Assembly (NCBI GenBank): GCA_037447655.1
Contig: JBBHKE010001856.1
Coordinates: 740,495-797,696 of the forward strand
DNA from: Zygnema cylindricum
Lineage: Eukaryota > Streptophyta > Zygnematophyceae > Zygnematales > Zygnemataceae
Length of the DNA: 57,202 nucleotides
Reading direction: 5' to 3'
The notes beneath the pieces are model-generated. The model worked only from the letters and a program-made list of their open reading frames with translations, did not search any database and had not been told where the DNA came from. A program made the position numbers and the translations under genes. Below, piece after piece: positions 44,369 through 55,680 of this stretch. Position 1 is the stretch's first letter. Every line of letters begins with the position of its first letter.

Positions 44369-45173
44369 AAGGGTGAAGTTCCATCAGTCGAAAAGTGGGC
44401 TAGTTTACAGAAATCCGTGACTATCTATACCAAACTGAACCGCTTATTTTGCTTTTATACGTAAACAACATTACATAAAAGCTTGTCAAGGTAACAATTA
44501 CCGTTAGATATCCATCCGTGAGGCGTTCGCTTCATTTTTCTCTGTAGCTGCCAACATCTCCGAAGGTGTGGGAGGTAACACTGACCTTCGGATATCCATC
44601 CGCAAGGCGTTCGCTTCATTTTTCTCTGTAGCTGCCAATGTACCTCAAGAAGGTGGGTTGGCATATATAGAAAAAAATTAATCGCGATACGCTTGACGAT
44701 TTTGCTACGTGTGACGATGGACAACCAACAAAAATTGACAACATTTGCACATGGTATGTACCTTTCAAAAATGCAACTGAAAATTAAAAAAGTAATCTTG
44801 AAACGGTCCTTTGTCGCGCTATTTGTGGCAACGCTCTTTTGTCACACTATTTCCGGGAAAGGATTTTTGTCATATTCGAAAACAATAACCTTAAAAAATG
44901 AGCTGGCGTAAAAGATTAGCGTTTGGAAAAATTACAAAAGTTATGGCGTGTTATGACCTGATATGAAGGTACATGGTACGCTAGTGAAGATTTGAAGTGA
45001 AATTTGTCGGTGTGAAGATTATTAAAAGATTTTAAATATCCGGTCAAACCCCACGTGGTGCCGCTCAATGTATAACACGTGGTTTACAAACTCTTCGTGA
45101 TGGAACATCGACTCAATTAACCCGACCCGTAGAGTTGGCCGTATGATTACAAAAACGACTAATGGAACTTGAC
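44369..45173. mobile_element. MITE-like element J2
   Basis: Ends AAGGGTGAAGTTCCAT and ATGGAACTTGACCCTAA. Inside, a unit of about 80 bp (TTCGCTTCATTTTTCTCTGT plus AGCTGCCAA) is duplicated at about 44510-44650. Matches J1. Confidence 0.6.
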
Positions 45174-45334
45174 CCTAACACATTTAAAATCATGGCACGT
45201 ATATTATATAAAGTTGTTATCGTCTGTCCACTTTTGCCACAATTTCTGTCTCATTTGACGACATCTACCTTATCTGTCAATTTTTTTCCCATTTGTTCTT
45301 TTTAAGTGCGGTATACTGTACTTTAGTTTTGAAC

Positions 45335-46156
45335 TATAGTTTTTCAAAGCGTTTAGTGCGAACTATCCAAACGCGACGAATTATACGTAACGAACGCATT
45401 GAACGTTTGAACAAATTGTTAAAAATCGTTAATGAATTTTCATCCGTACTATTCCGTACATGTAAAACAAAAAGAATTTCATATATAGCGCAGTTTGTAA
45501 ATTTTCCGTTAAATTAGCGTCAAAAGATTATAAATATCTAAATATGTATCACACTCCATGCGTACATTGAAATTTCTTCATCGATTGGTAACGGACAAAT
45601 TAGAGAATAAGCTACAACTATGTGTCGTAGGGCTGGGTTTAAATCTCGACAACTGCAATTTTTTGTCAAAGTCCGTCTGTCTCATACTATCTGATACTAT
45701 CTGACAGACATCCATGGTCGCCTTCTCTCTTTATCTTTTCAACATTCCATATCGGATTCTTTCAAAAAAAATTGAAGAAGACATTCGTACAGTTTTCAAA
45801 CTTACCGCCCAAAAATAGTGTGACATTTTAAACGTCTCTTTTCGAAAATGTCCATACATTTTCGATAAAATTACGTACATGTTCCGTGAAATTTCTGTTC
45901 AGATCACAAGACAAAAAATACTAATAACTGCGACGTATGTTTTCCTTATACTCCGTACATTTCCGTAGCAAACTATTTTACTGAAACACTCTACTTTCCC
46001 CGTAAATTACCCATTCAGTTTACCAGACAGAAAGTACATCGCGTTTTTTTGCGATTTTTTCAAAGTACATCGCGTTTTTTTGCGATTTTTTCAAGAGTCA
46101 CGAATTATATGTTCAATGGGTAAAAAGGAAAAAATAGCACGATTTGAACAACTATG
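45335..46156. mobile_element. hAT-like element K2
   Basis: Inverted relative to K1. Ends TATAGTTTTTC and GAACAACTATG; flanks TTTTGAAC (45327-45334) and TTTTAAAC (46157-46164) match at 7 of 8. A 33-bp unit with TACATCGCGTTTTTTTGCGA is tandemly duplicated at about 46028-46095. No transposase. Confidence 0.72.
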
Positions 46157-46239
46157 TTTTAAACATGGAAAAAAGGGGAACAAAAATTAGAAAATCCACA
46201 TCTTGAATCTAAGGGAATCCCGTCGAACAGGGGGAAATA

Positions 46240-46385
46240 CGCCTTATGGCTTGTTGTTGTTTTCTTTTTGTTTTGTTGTGCAATTATTTTATTCCCTTGC
46301 TGGTAGTTTTTCAGTTTCGGCCATGCCAACCCTTTTGTACTGCCGTACTCAGATGGAATACCATCGTACTTTTTAATTTATCATG
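46240..46385. repeat. Dispersed repeat, related to 18440-18650
   Basis: Shares TAGTTTTTCAG, GGCCATGCCA, ACTCAGATGG and CCATCGT in order with the 18 kb copy. Confidence 0.5.
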
Positions 46386-46766
46386 CGTTTAAGTTTATGG
46401 CACGTTAGCCTTAGGTGTGTAATACAAATAACATTTTTTTCAGTCAAATGTTTTGTTTGGGTGAAAGAATGGGCGAGCCTTGTCAACATTTTTCACTACA
46501 AGTCCTTTATTAAAGTTAACAATTGTCGTTACGTTGAAGTACAGTCTTGTCAGTACAATGATTCTACTGCAGCTTTTTCGTCCACAATCTCGACTTGAAA
46601 ACATAAAACACAACCTCGACTTGAAAACATAAAACACAGAAACGGTACGCCGGTACAGTACTGTACAGTAAAGTACTGTTTCATTTTTCGTACTTTTGCA
46701 GCAGCACATGCCAAAACTATATAGACAAGTGATTACCATTTTGTCTTAGGAAGACAAACCATTCTT
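46386..46766. other. Spacer with 26-bp tandem duplication
   Basis: CTCGACTTGAAAACATAAAA appears twice head to tail (about 46588-46638). No gene. Confidence 0.5.
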
Positions 46767-47207
46767 TTGTTTTTTCTCTTTGTTTTTGCTATTGCTTCAC
46801 ACAGTTTTTTTTGTCTTTCCTCTTCTCAATGGATCCTTTACCTATATTTTTTTCATGTTTCTCCCATACTCATGAAGGTGGCAATGGATCCAGCTATAAA
46901 AAACTTAAGGGGAATACCAGAGAAGACGACTCGCGTAATTTGCATAGTTGTCGTTCTTGCTAACAGAAAACAGATTATGGATCGATTCTCTCTCAAACAA
47001 GATGGAGGCAAGACTTGTATTTATAAAATGGCACAATGTAATTTGCTCCATAAGCCTAAACCTATTTTAGAATTGGAGACTTACAACACTTTTCCAACGA
47101 AATCTTGCGAGTACAAAGCATCGATTTTAAGGAGATATATGTTACAAGTGTGTTTCTATGGAAATACGACAACTTATAATCCTAGTGGCTTCCTCCTTGC
47201 CACCTAA
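46767..47207 (+). CDS. Unrecognised ORF left of the minisatellite
   Basis: 146 codons; the first 35 are very hydrophobic and AT-rich, then a mixed segment from M-K-V-A-M-D-P near 46876. No family is recognised and no support from context. The ORF stops 50 bp before the minisatellite. It may be chance. Confidence 0.2.
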   Translation: MFFLFVFAIASHSFFCLSSSQWILYLYFFHVSPILMKVAMDPAIKNLRGIPEKTTRVICIVVVLANRKQIMDRFSLKQDGGKTCIYKMAQCNLLHKPKPILELETYNTFPTKSCEYKASILRRYMLQVCFYGNTTTYNPSGFLLAT

Positions 47208-47256
47208 TACGTATAGATGTGTAGCCGTTCAAGAAAACGGAGGCCAAATAAAGGTA

Positions 47257-50200
47257 CTTTCCTCCCACAGTTTTACCCTTTCCCCAACCTCCCACAGTTT
47301 TACCCCTTCCCCTTCCTCCCACAGTTTTTAACCCTTCTCCTTCCTCCCACAGTTTTACCCCTTCCCCTTCCTCCCACAGTTTTACCCCTTCCCCTTCCTC
47401 CCACAGTTTTACCCCCTCCTTCCTGCCATAGTTTTACCCTTTCTCCTTCCTCCCACACTTTTACCACTTCCCCTTCCTCCCACAACTTTACCCCTTCACC
47501 TTCCTCCAACAGTTTTACCCCTTCTCCTTACTCCCACCGTTTTACCCCTACCCCTTTCTCCCACAGTTTTACCCCTTATCCTTCCTACCACAGTTTTACC
47601 CCTTCCCCTTCCTCCCACATTTTTGCCCATTCTCCTTCCTCCCACAGTTTTACCCCTTCCCATTCCTCCCATAGTTTTACCCATTCTCCTTACTCCCACC
47701 GTTTTACCCCTCTCCTTACTCCCACAGTTTTACTTCTTCCCCTTCCTCCCACATTTTTACCCTTCTCCTTACTCCCACAGTTTTACCCCTACCCCTTTCT
47801 CCCAAAGCTTAACTCCTTCTACTTCCTCCCACAGTTTTACCCGTTCCCCTTTCTCCTAAAGTTTTACCCCTTCTCCTTACTCCCACTGTTTTACCCCTTC
47901 TCCATACTCCCAGAGTTTTAACCCTTCTCTTTCCTCCCACAGTTTTACCCCTTCCCCTTCCTCCCACAGTTTTACCCCTTCCCCTTCCTCCCACAGTTTT
48001 ACCCCTTCTCCTTACTCCCGCAGTTTTACTACTTCCTCCCACAGTTTTACCCCTTCTCCTTCCTCCATCAGTTTTACCCCTTCTCCTTCTTCCCACAGAT
48101 TTCCCCCTTCCCCTTCCTCCGACAGTTTTACCCCTTCTCTTTTTTCCGAAAGTATTACCCCTTCTCTTTCCTCCAACAGTTTTACCCTTTCTCCTTCCAC
48201 CCATAGTTTAACCCTTTCCCCTTCCTCCCATAGTTTTATCCCTTCCCCTTCCTCCCACAATTTTACCCCTTCCCCTTTCTCCCAGAGTTTTACCCATTCC
48301 ACTTCATCTAACAGTTTTACACCCTCTCCTTCCTCACACAATTTTATCCAGTCCCATTTCTCCCACAGTTTTACCCCTTCTCCTTCCTCCCACAGTTTTA
48401 CCCTTTCCCCTTCCTCCCACAGTTTTATACCTTCTCCTTGCTCCCACAGTTTTACCCCTTCACCTTCCTCACACAGTTTTACCCCTTCCCCTTCCTCCCA
48501 CAGTTTTACCCTTTCCCCTTCCTCCCACAGTTTTATACCTTCTCCTTGCTTCCACAATTTTACCCCTTCCCCTTCCTCACACAATTTTACCCCTTCTCCT
48601 TCATCCCATAGTTTTACCCCTTCTCCTTCCTCCCACAGTTTTACCCCTTCCCCTTCCTCCCACTAATTTTCCCCTTCTCCTTACTCCCACAATTTTACCC
48701 CTTCCCCTCCCTCCTAAGTTTTACCCCTTCCCCTTCCTCCCACAGTTTTATCCCTTGTACTTACTCCCACAATTTTACCCCTTCCACTTCTTTCCATAGT
48801 TTTATCCCTTCCCGTTTCTCCCACAATTTTATCCTTTCTCCTTCCTCCCACAGTTTTACCCCTTCCCTTTCCTCCCACGGTATTACCCCTTCCCCTTCCT
48901 CCAACAGTTTTACCCCTTCCCCTTTCTCCCACAGTTTTACCCCTTCCCCTTCCTCCCACAATTTTACCCCGTCTCCTTCCACCCACAGTTTTACCCCTTC
49001 TCCTTCCTCACATAGTTTTAACACTTCCCCCTCCTCCCACAGTTTTTACCCTTTCTCCTTCCTCCCACTGTTTTACCCCTTCCCCTTCCTCCCACACTTT
49101 TAACCCTTCCCCTTGCTTCCACAATTTTACCGCTTCCCCTTCCTCACACAATTTTACCCCTTCTCCTTCATCCCATAGTTTTACCCCTTCTCCTTCCTCC
49201 CACAGTTTTACCCCTTCTCCTAACTCCCACAATTTAACCCCTTCCCCTTCCTCCCACTGATTTTCCCCTTCTCCTTACTCCCACAATTTTACCCCTTCCC
49301 CTTCCTCCTAACTTTTACCCTTCCACTTCCTCCCACAATTTTACCCCTTCCACTTCTTCCCATAGTTTTATCCCTTCCCCTTTCTCCCACAATTTTATCC
49401 TTTCTCCTTCCTCCCACAATTTTACCCCTTCCCTTTCATCCCACGGTATTACCCCTTCCCCTTCCTCCAACAGTTTTACCCCTTCCCCTTCCTCCCACAG
49501 TTTTACCCATTACCCTTCCTCCCACAGTTTTACCCCTTCCCTTCCCTCCCAAAGTTTTACCCCTTCCCCTTCCCCCCATTGTTTTAACCATTTTCCTTCC
49601 TTCCAAAATTTTACCCCTTCCCCTTCCTCCCACATTTTTACCTCTTCCAGTTCCTGTAACAGTTTTACCCCTTTCTTCCCACAGTTTTACCCCTTCCCCT
49701 TCCTCCCATAATATTACCCCTTCCACTTCCTCCCACAGTTTTACCCCTTCCCATTCCTCCCACACTTTCACCCCTTCCTCTTCCTCCCACAGTTTAACCC
49801 CTTCCCCTTCCTCCCAGAGTTTTACCCCTTCCCCTTACTCCCACAGTTTTACCCCTTCCACTTCCTCCCACTGTTTAATCTCACTTTTTTACCCTTTCCC
49901 CTTCCTCCCACAGTTTTACCCCTTCTCCTTCTTCCCATAGTTTTACCCTTTCTCCTTCCTCCCATAGTTTTACCCCTTACACTTCCTCCCACAGTTTTAC
50001 CCTTTCTCCTTCCTCCCATAGTCTTACCTTTTCCTCTTCACCCCACAGTTTTACCCCTTCCCCTTCCTCCAAAAAATTAACCCTTTCTCCTTCCTCCCAC
50101 AGTTTGACCCCTTCTCCCTACTCCCACTATTTTACCCCTTCCCCTTCCTTCCACAAATTTACCCCTTCCCCTTCGTCCCACTGTTTTGCCCCTTCCCTTT

Positions 50201-53200
50201 CCTCTCATAGTTTTACCCCTTCCCCTTCCTCTCACAGTTTTACCCCTTCCCCTTCCTCCCACAGTTTTACCCCCTCCATCCTATCACAGGTGAACCCCTA
50301 CCCCTTCAACAGTTTTACCCATTCCCCTTCCTCCCATAGTTTTACCCCTTCCCCTTCCTCGCAAAGTTTTACCCCTTCCCCTTCCTCCCACTGTTTTACC
50401 CCTTCTCCTTCCTCCCACAGTTTTACCCCTTCTCCTTACTCCCACTGTTTTACCCCTTCCCCTTCCTCCCAGAGTTTTACCCTTTGTCCTTTCTCCCACT
50501 GTTTTTCCCCTTCTCCTTACTCCCAGTGTTTTACCCCTTCCCCTTCCTCCCACAGTTTTACCCCTTCCACTTCTTCCCATAGTTTAACCCCTTCCCCTTA
50601 CTCCCACAATTTTACCCCTTCTCCTTCCTCCCACAATTTTACCCCTTCTCCTTACTCCCATTGTTTTACCCTTTCTCCTTCCTCCCACTGTTTTTCACCT
50701 TCTCCTTCCTCCCACAGTTTTACCCCTTCTCCTTCCTCCCACACTTTTACCTCTTCCCCTTCCTCCCATAGTTTTACCCCTTCCCGTTCCTCTCGGAGTT
50801 TATCCCTTTCTCCTTTATCCAACAGTTTTACCTTTTCCTCTTCCTCCCATAGTTTTTCCCCTTCCCCTTCCTCCCACACTTTTACCCTTCTCCTTCCTCC
50901 CTTAGTTTTACCCTTTCTCCTTCCTCCCACAGTTTGATCCCTTCTCCTTTCTCCTACAGTTTAACCCCTTCTCCTTCCTCACAGAGTTTTACCCAATCCC
51001 CTTCCTCCCACAGTTTTACCCCTTACCCTTCCTCCCACAGTTTTACCCCTTCTCCTTCCTCCAACAGATTTACCCCTTCCCTTTCCTCCCACAAATTTAC
51101 CTTTTCCCCTTCGTCCCTCTTGTTTACCCCTTCCCCTTCCTCCCACAGTTTTACCCCCTCCTTCCTCCCATAGTTTTACCCCTTCTCCTTCCTCCAACAG
51201 ATTTACCCCTTCCCTTTCCTCCCACAAATTTACCTTTTCCCCTTCGTCCCTCTTGTTTACCCCTTCCCCTTCCTCCCACAGTTTTACCCCCTCCTTCCTC
51301 CCACAGTTTTACCCCTTCTCCTTCCCACCCCTTCCCCTTCCACCCACAATTTTACCCCTTCCCCTTCCCCCCATAGTCTTACCCCTTCCCCTTCCTCCAA
51401 CAATTTTACCCCTTTTCCTTCCTCCCATAATTTTACCATTTCTCCCTCCTCCCACAGTTTTACTCCTTCCACTTCCTCACACAATTTTACCCCTTCCACT
51501 TCCTCCACAGCTTTACCCCTTCCCCTTCCTCCCACAGTTTGACCCCTTCTCCTTACTCCCAGGGTTTTTCCCCTTCTTCTTCCTCACACAGTTTTACCCC
51601 TTCCCTTCCCTCCACAATTTTACCCCTTCCCCTTCCTCTAACAGTTTTACCCCTTCCCCATCCTCCGATAGTTTAACCCTTTCCCCTTCCTCCCACAGTT
51701 TTACCCCTTCCACTTTTTCCACAGTTTTACCCCTTCCCTTTCCTCCCACAGTTTAACCCCTTCCCTTTCCTCCCACAGTTTTACCCCTTCCCCTTCATCC
51801 CACAATTTTACCCCTCCCCCTTCCTCCCACAGTTTTACCCCTTCCCCTTCCTTTCACAGTTTTACCCCTTCCACTTCCTCCCAAAGTTTTACCACTTCCC
51901 CTTTCTCCCATAGTTTTATCCCTTTCCCTTCCTCCAATGGTTTTATCCCATAGTTTTACCACATCCCCTTCCTCCCACAGTTTTACCCTTTCTCCTTCCT
52001 CCCACTGTTTTACCCCTTCCCCTTCCTCCCGGAGTTTTACCCCTTCCACTTCCTCCCACAGTTTTCCCCTTCCACTTCCTCCCACTGTTTTATCCCACAA
52101 TTTTACCCCTTCCCCTTCCTCCCACAGTTTTACCCCTTCCCTTTCCTCCCACAGTTTTACCCCTTCTCCTTCCTCCCACCTTTTTACCCCTTCTCCTTCC
52201 TCCCACAGTTTTAGCCCTTCCACTTCCTCCCACAGTTTTACCCCTTCTCCTTCCTCCCACAATTTTACCCCTTCCACTTCCTCCCACAGCTTTACCCCTT
52301 CCCCTTCCTCCCACAGTTTGACCCCTTCTCCTTACTCCCAGGGTTTTTCCCCTTCTTCTTCCTCACACAGTTTTACCCCTTCCCTTTCCTCCCACAATTT
52401 TACCCCTTCCCCTTCCTCCCACAATTTTACCTCTTCTCCTTCTTCCCAAAGTTTTTCCCCTTCCCCTTCCTCCCACAAATTTACCCCTTCCCCTTTGCCA
52501 TATTGTTTTACCCCTTCCCCTTCCTCCCACAGTTTTATCCCTTCCCCATCCTCTCAAAGTTTTGCCCCTTCTCCTTCCTCCCACAGATTTACCCCTTGAA
52601 CTTCCTCCCATTGTTTTACCCCTTCCACTTCCTTCCACAGTGTTATCCCACAGTTTTACCCCTTCCCCTTCCTCCCTGAGTTTTATCCCTTCCCCTTCCT
52701 ACCACGGTTTTACCCTTTCCCCTTCCTCCCACAGTTTTACCCCTTCTCTTTCCACTATTTTACCCCTTCTCCTTCCTCCCATAGTTTTACCCCTTCCCCT
52801 TCCTTCCACAGATTTACCCCTTCCCTTTCCTCCCACTGTTTTACCCCTTCTCCTTCCTCCCACAGTTTTACCCTTTCCCCTTCCTCCCACTGCTTTACCC
52901 CTTCCCCTTCCCCTCGCAGTCTTACCCCTTCCCCTTCCTCTCACAGTTTTACCCCTTCCACTTCTTCTCTCAATTTATCCAACACTTTTACCCCTTCCCC
53001 TTCCTCCCACAGTTTTACCCCTTCCCCATCCCCCCATAGTTTTACCTCTTCCCCCCCCTCCCACAGTTTTACCCTTTCCCCTTCCTCCCACAGTTTTACC
53101 CCTTCTCTTTCCACAGTTTTACCCCTTCTCCTTCCTCTTAAAGTTTTACCCCTTCCCCTTCCTCCCACAGTTTTTCCCCTTCTCCTTCTTCCCAAAGTTT

Positions 53201-54112
53201 TACCCCTTCCCTTCCTCCCAGAGTTTTATCCCACAGTTTTACCCCTTCCCATTCCTCCCACAGTTTTACCCCTTCCCCTTCCTCCCACAGTTTAATCCCT
53301 TCCACTTCCTCCCACAGTGTTACCCCTTCCCCTTCCTTACACAGTTTTACCCCTTCCCCTTCCTCCCGTAGTTTTTCCCCTTCTCCGTCCTCCCACAGTT
53401 TTACCCCTTCCACTTCCTCCCACAGTTTTACCTCTTCCCCTTCCTCCCACAGTTTTACCCCTTCCACTTCCTCCCACAGTTTTTCCCTTCCACTTCCTCC
53501 CACTGTTTTATCCCACAGTTTTACCCCTTCCCCTTCCTCCCATAGTTTTACCCCTTCCCCTTCCTCCCACAGTTTTACCCCTTCCCCTTCCTCCCACAGT
53601 TTTATCCCTTCCCCTTCCTCCCACAGTTTTACCCCATCCCCTTCCTCCCACATTTTTACCCCTTCCCCTTTCTTCCACGATTTTATCCCACAGTTTTACC
53701 CCTTCTCCTTCCTCCCACAGTTTTACCTTTTCCCCTTCCCCCCACAGTTTTACCCCTTCCCCTTCCTCTCACAGTTTTACCTCTTCCCCTTCCTCCCACA
53801 GTTTTACCCCTTCCCCTTCCTCCTTTAGTTTTACCCTTTCCCCTTCCTCCCACAGTTTTAACCCTTCCACTTCCTCCCACAGTTTTATCCCACAGTTTTA
53901 CCCCTTCCCCTTCCTCCCACAGTTTTACCCATTCCCCTTCCTCCCACAGTTTTACCCTTCTCCTTCCTCCCACAGTTTTAGTTCTTCTCCTTCCTCCTAT
54001 GCTCTGAACCTTTTCCCAACTTCCAACGCGCTTACACCTTTCCCTTCCTTCCACTCTCTTACCCCTTCCCAATCCCCTTAAACTCTTACCCCTACATCTA
54101 ACTCTTCCTCCC
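47257..54112. repeat. 27-bp minisatellite array, about 250 units
   Basis: The unit reads CCCCTTCCCCTTCCTCCCAC plus AGTTTTA on the plus strand, so it is pyrimidine-rich above and G-rich below. Because 27 is a multiple of 3 and the unit has no stop in most frames, long ORFs appear on both strands (SHSFTPSPS, LPLPLPPTV and KLWEEGEGV-like repeats). These are by-products. Units vary by C/T and A/C changes, and larger blocks are duplicated: 48662 and 49252 (590 bp apart), 51053 and 51181 (128 bp), 51500 and 52280 (about 790 bp). In the right half a short unit ending TTTTATCCCACAG recurs (51938, 52090, 52645, 53227, 53510, 53690, 53888). The array ends next to a duplicated gene end. Confidence 0.95.
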
Positions 54113-54115
54113 TCA

Positions 54116-54840
54116 GTTTAACCCTCCCTGGCCCAAAATGTGCCAAGATAGATTGTGACGTTCGGTGGCGCGTGTCTGAATTAACAACATGGTCACCGAA
54201 TGTGATTCGAAAAAGATGGTTTGGATACATAATTTGCCTTAAATATTACACATGAATTAAAAGTCATTTTCGGATTTCAGAAAGTTCTGATTGATGACAA
54301 AAGTTGGTCAAAGCCCAACCAATTGTAGCCTGCAATTTTTTTTTTCCTAAATCCCATATAGCCAAAATTTAATTGTTCAGTTTCCAATTTTTTCCACGCA
54401 ACTTTGAAGTTAAATATTGCTCAACATTGCAAGGTCAATGTCCAAAGGTATCCTAAAAATAGTTTCCTGGTATTTTTTGAAAGCCGAATGTTCTAAACCT
54501 GGCACCTACCTATAATCAATGTTTTAACCTCAATGTTAAGTGACAATAAAGAAATTAAACTAATAAATAACCTGTATAATCCACTGTCAAATATCCAGTG
54601 TCCGTTTTCTGCCTATTCGCAACTCAGATTTAGACAGACGTACTTTCTTCCACGCCTCAAACTTTGCATAGATTTAATATTCTCCTTTCACCTTTCCTAC
54701 GGAGACATCACACTGACCTCTCTGTTCAAATAACTGTGAATCTCATCAGGATAACTCATTATCCATACTCTGAGATACACCTCCAGGGACATTTCTACGT
54801 CACAAAATAATTCCATGACTCCACCATCTAAGTCGGTATG
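54116..54840. repeat. Segmental duplication, copy 1
   Basis: Matches 55010-55680 along its length: AGATAGATTGTGACGTTCGG, GATTTCAGAAAGTTCTGA, GATGACAAAAGTTGGTCAA and CTTTCTTCCACGCCTCAAAC all recur in order. It includes the last codons of the right-edge gene. Confidence 0.85.
54697..54832 (-). pseudogene. C-terminal fragment of the right-edge gene (duplicate)
   Basis: On the minus strand it reads GGVMELFCDVEMSLEVYLRVW and goes on in frame to a stop at 54697. The full gene has EGVMELSCDVEMSLEVYLRVW. About 45 residues are kept and the rest of the gene is absent. It shows that the block duplicated after, or with, the gene end. Confidence 0.85.
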
Positions 54841-54884
54841 TGGAACTTGTAGAGTGGAATGTCGAATTCCAATAAATATTACTT

Positions 54885-55009
54885 CTTCCTCTTCCTCCTA
54901 CACTCTAACACTTTTCCCTTCCTCCCACACGCTTACACCTTTCCCTTCCTCCCAATCTCTTACCCCTTCCCTTTCCTCCTATCCTCCCTCGTGTTCAGCC
55001 CTTCCCGCC
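54885..55009. repeat. Minisatellite remnant between the two copies
   Basis: CTTCCTCCCACACGCTTACA-type units resemble the degenerate right end of the main array (53990-54115). The duplicated block therefore includes array sequence. Confidence 0.6.
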
Positions 55010-55680
55010 CCAAAGTGTGTTCAAGATAGATTGTGACGTTCGGTTACGCTTGTCTGAATAAACAACAAGGTCACTGGGTGTAGTTCGAAAATGGATGGTG
55101 TGGATATAGAATTTGCCTTATAACTCACTCATAATTACACATAAATTAAAAGCCACTTACGGATTTCAGAAAGTTCTGAGCGATGACAAAAGTTGGTCAA
55201 TTCCCAACAATAGTAGCCTGCACTTTTTTTTTCCGTAATCCCATAATGCCAAAATTTAAATGTTCAGTTTCCGATTTTCCCCCCCAAAAAAAAAGTGCAA
55301 TTTTTTTTGCAAATTTGGAAGTTAAATATTTCTCAGCATTGCAAGGTCAGTGTTCAATATTATAACCTGAATATTAATCGTAAACAATTTATGAAGCTGC
55401 TAAATCACATGCATAATCCACTATCAAATATTTAGTGCCCGTTTTCTGCCTATCCAATACTCAGACTCAAACTGATACACTTTCTTCCACGCCTCAAACT
55501 TTGCATTATTTTAATATTCTCCTTTCAGCTTTCCTACAGAGACAGCACACTAACCTCTCTGCTTAAGTACCTATGGATTTCGTCAGGATATCTCATTTTC
55601 CATACTCTGAGATACACTTCTAGGGACATTTCTACGTCACAAGATAATTCCATGACTCCCTCATTTAAGTTTTGTTTTGC
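55010..55680. repeat. Segmental duplication, copy 2
   Basis: The partner of 54116-54840. Its right part is the 3' end of the gene at 55534-57202; the left part is the gene's downstream sequence. Confidence 0.85.

Noticed and set aside
44455-44724. 89-codon ORF with repeated RKMKRTP peptide
   Set aside because: It results from the 80-bp duplication in MITE J2 and has no counterpart in J1.
47217-54081. Long ORFs with proline/serine (extensin-like) or Glu/Lys-rich repeats
   Set aside because: They occur on both strands and in several frames over the whole minisatellite, switch frame wherever a unit changes length, and lack signal peptides or a unique domain. They follow from a 27-bp unit.
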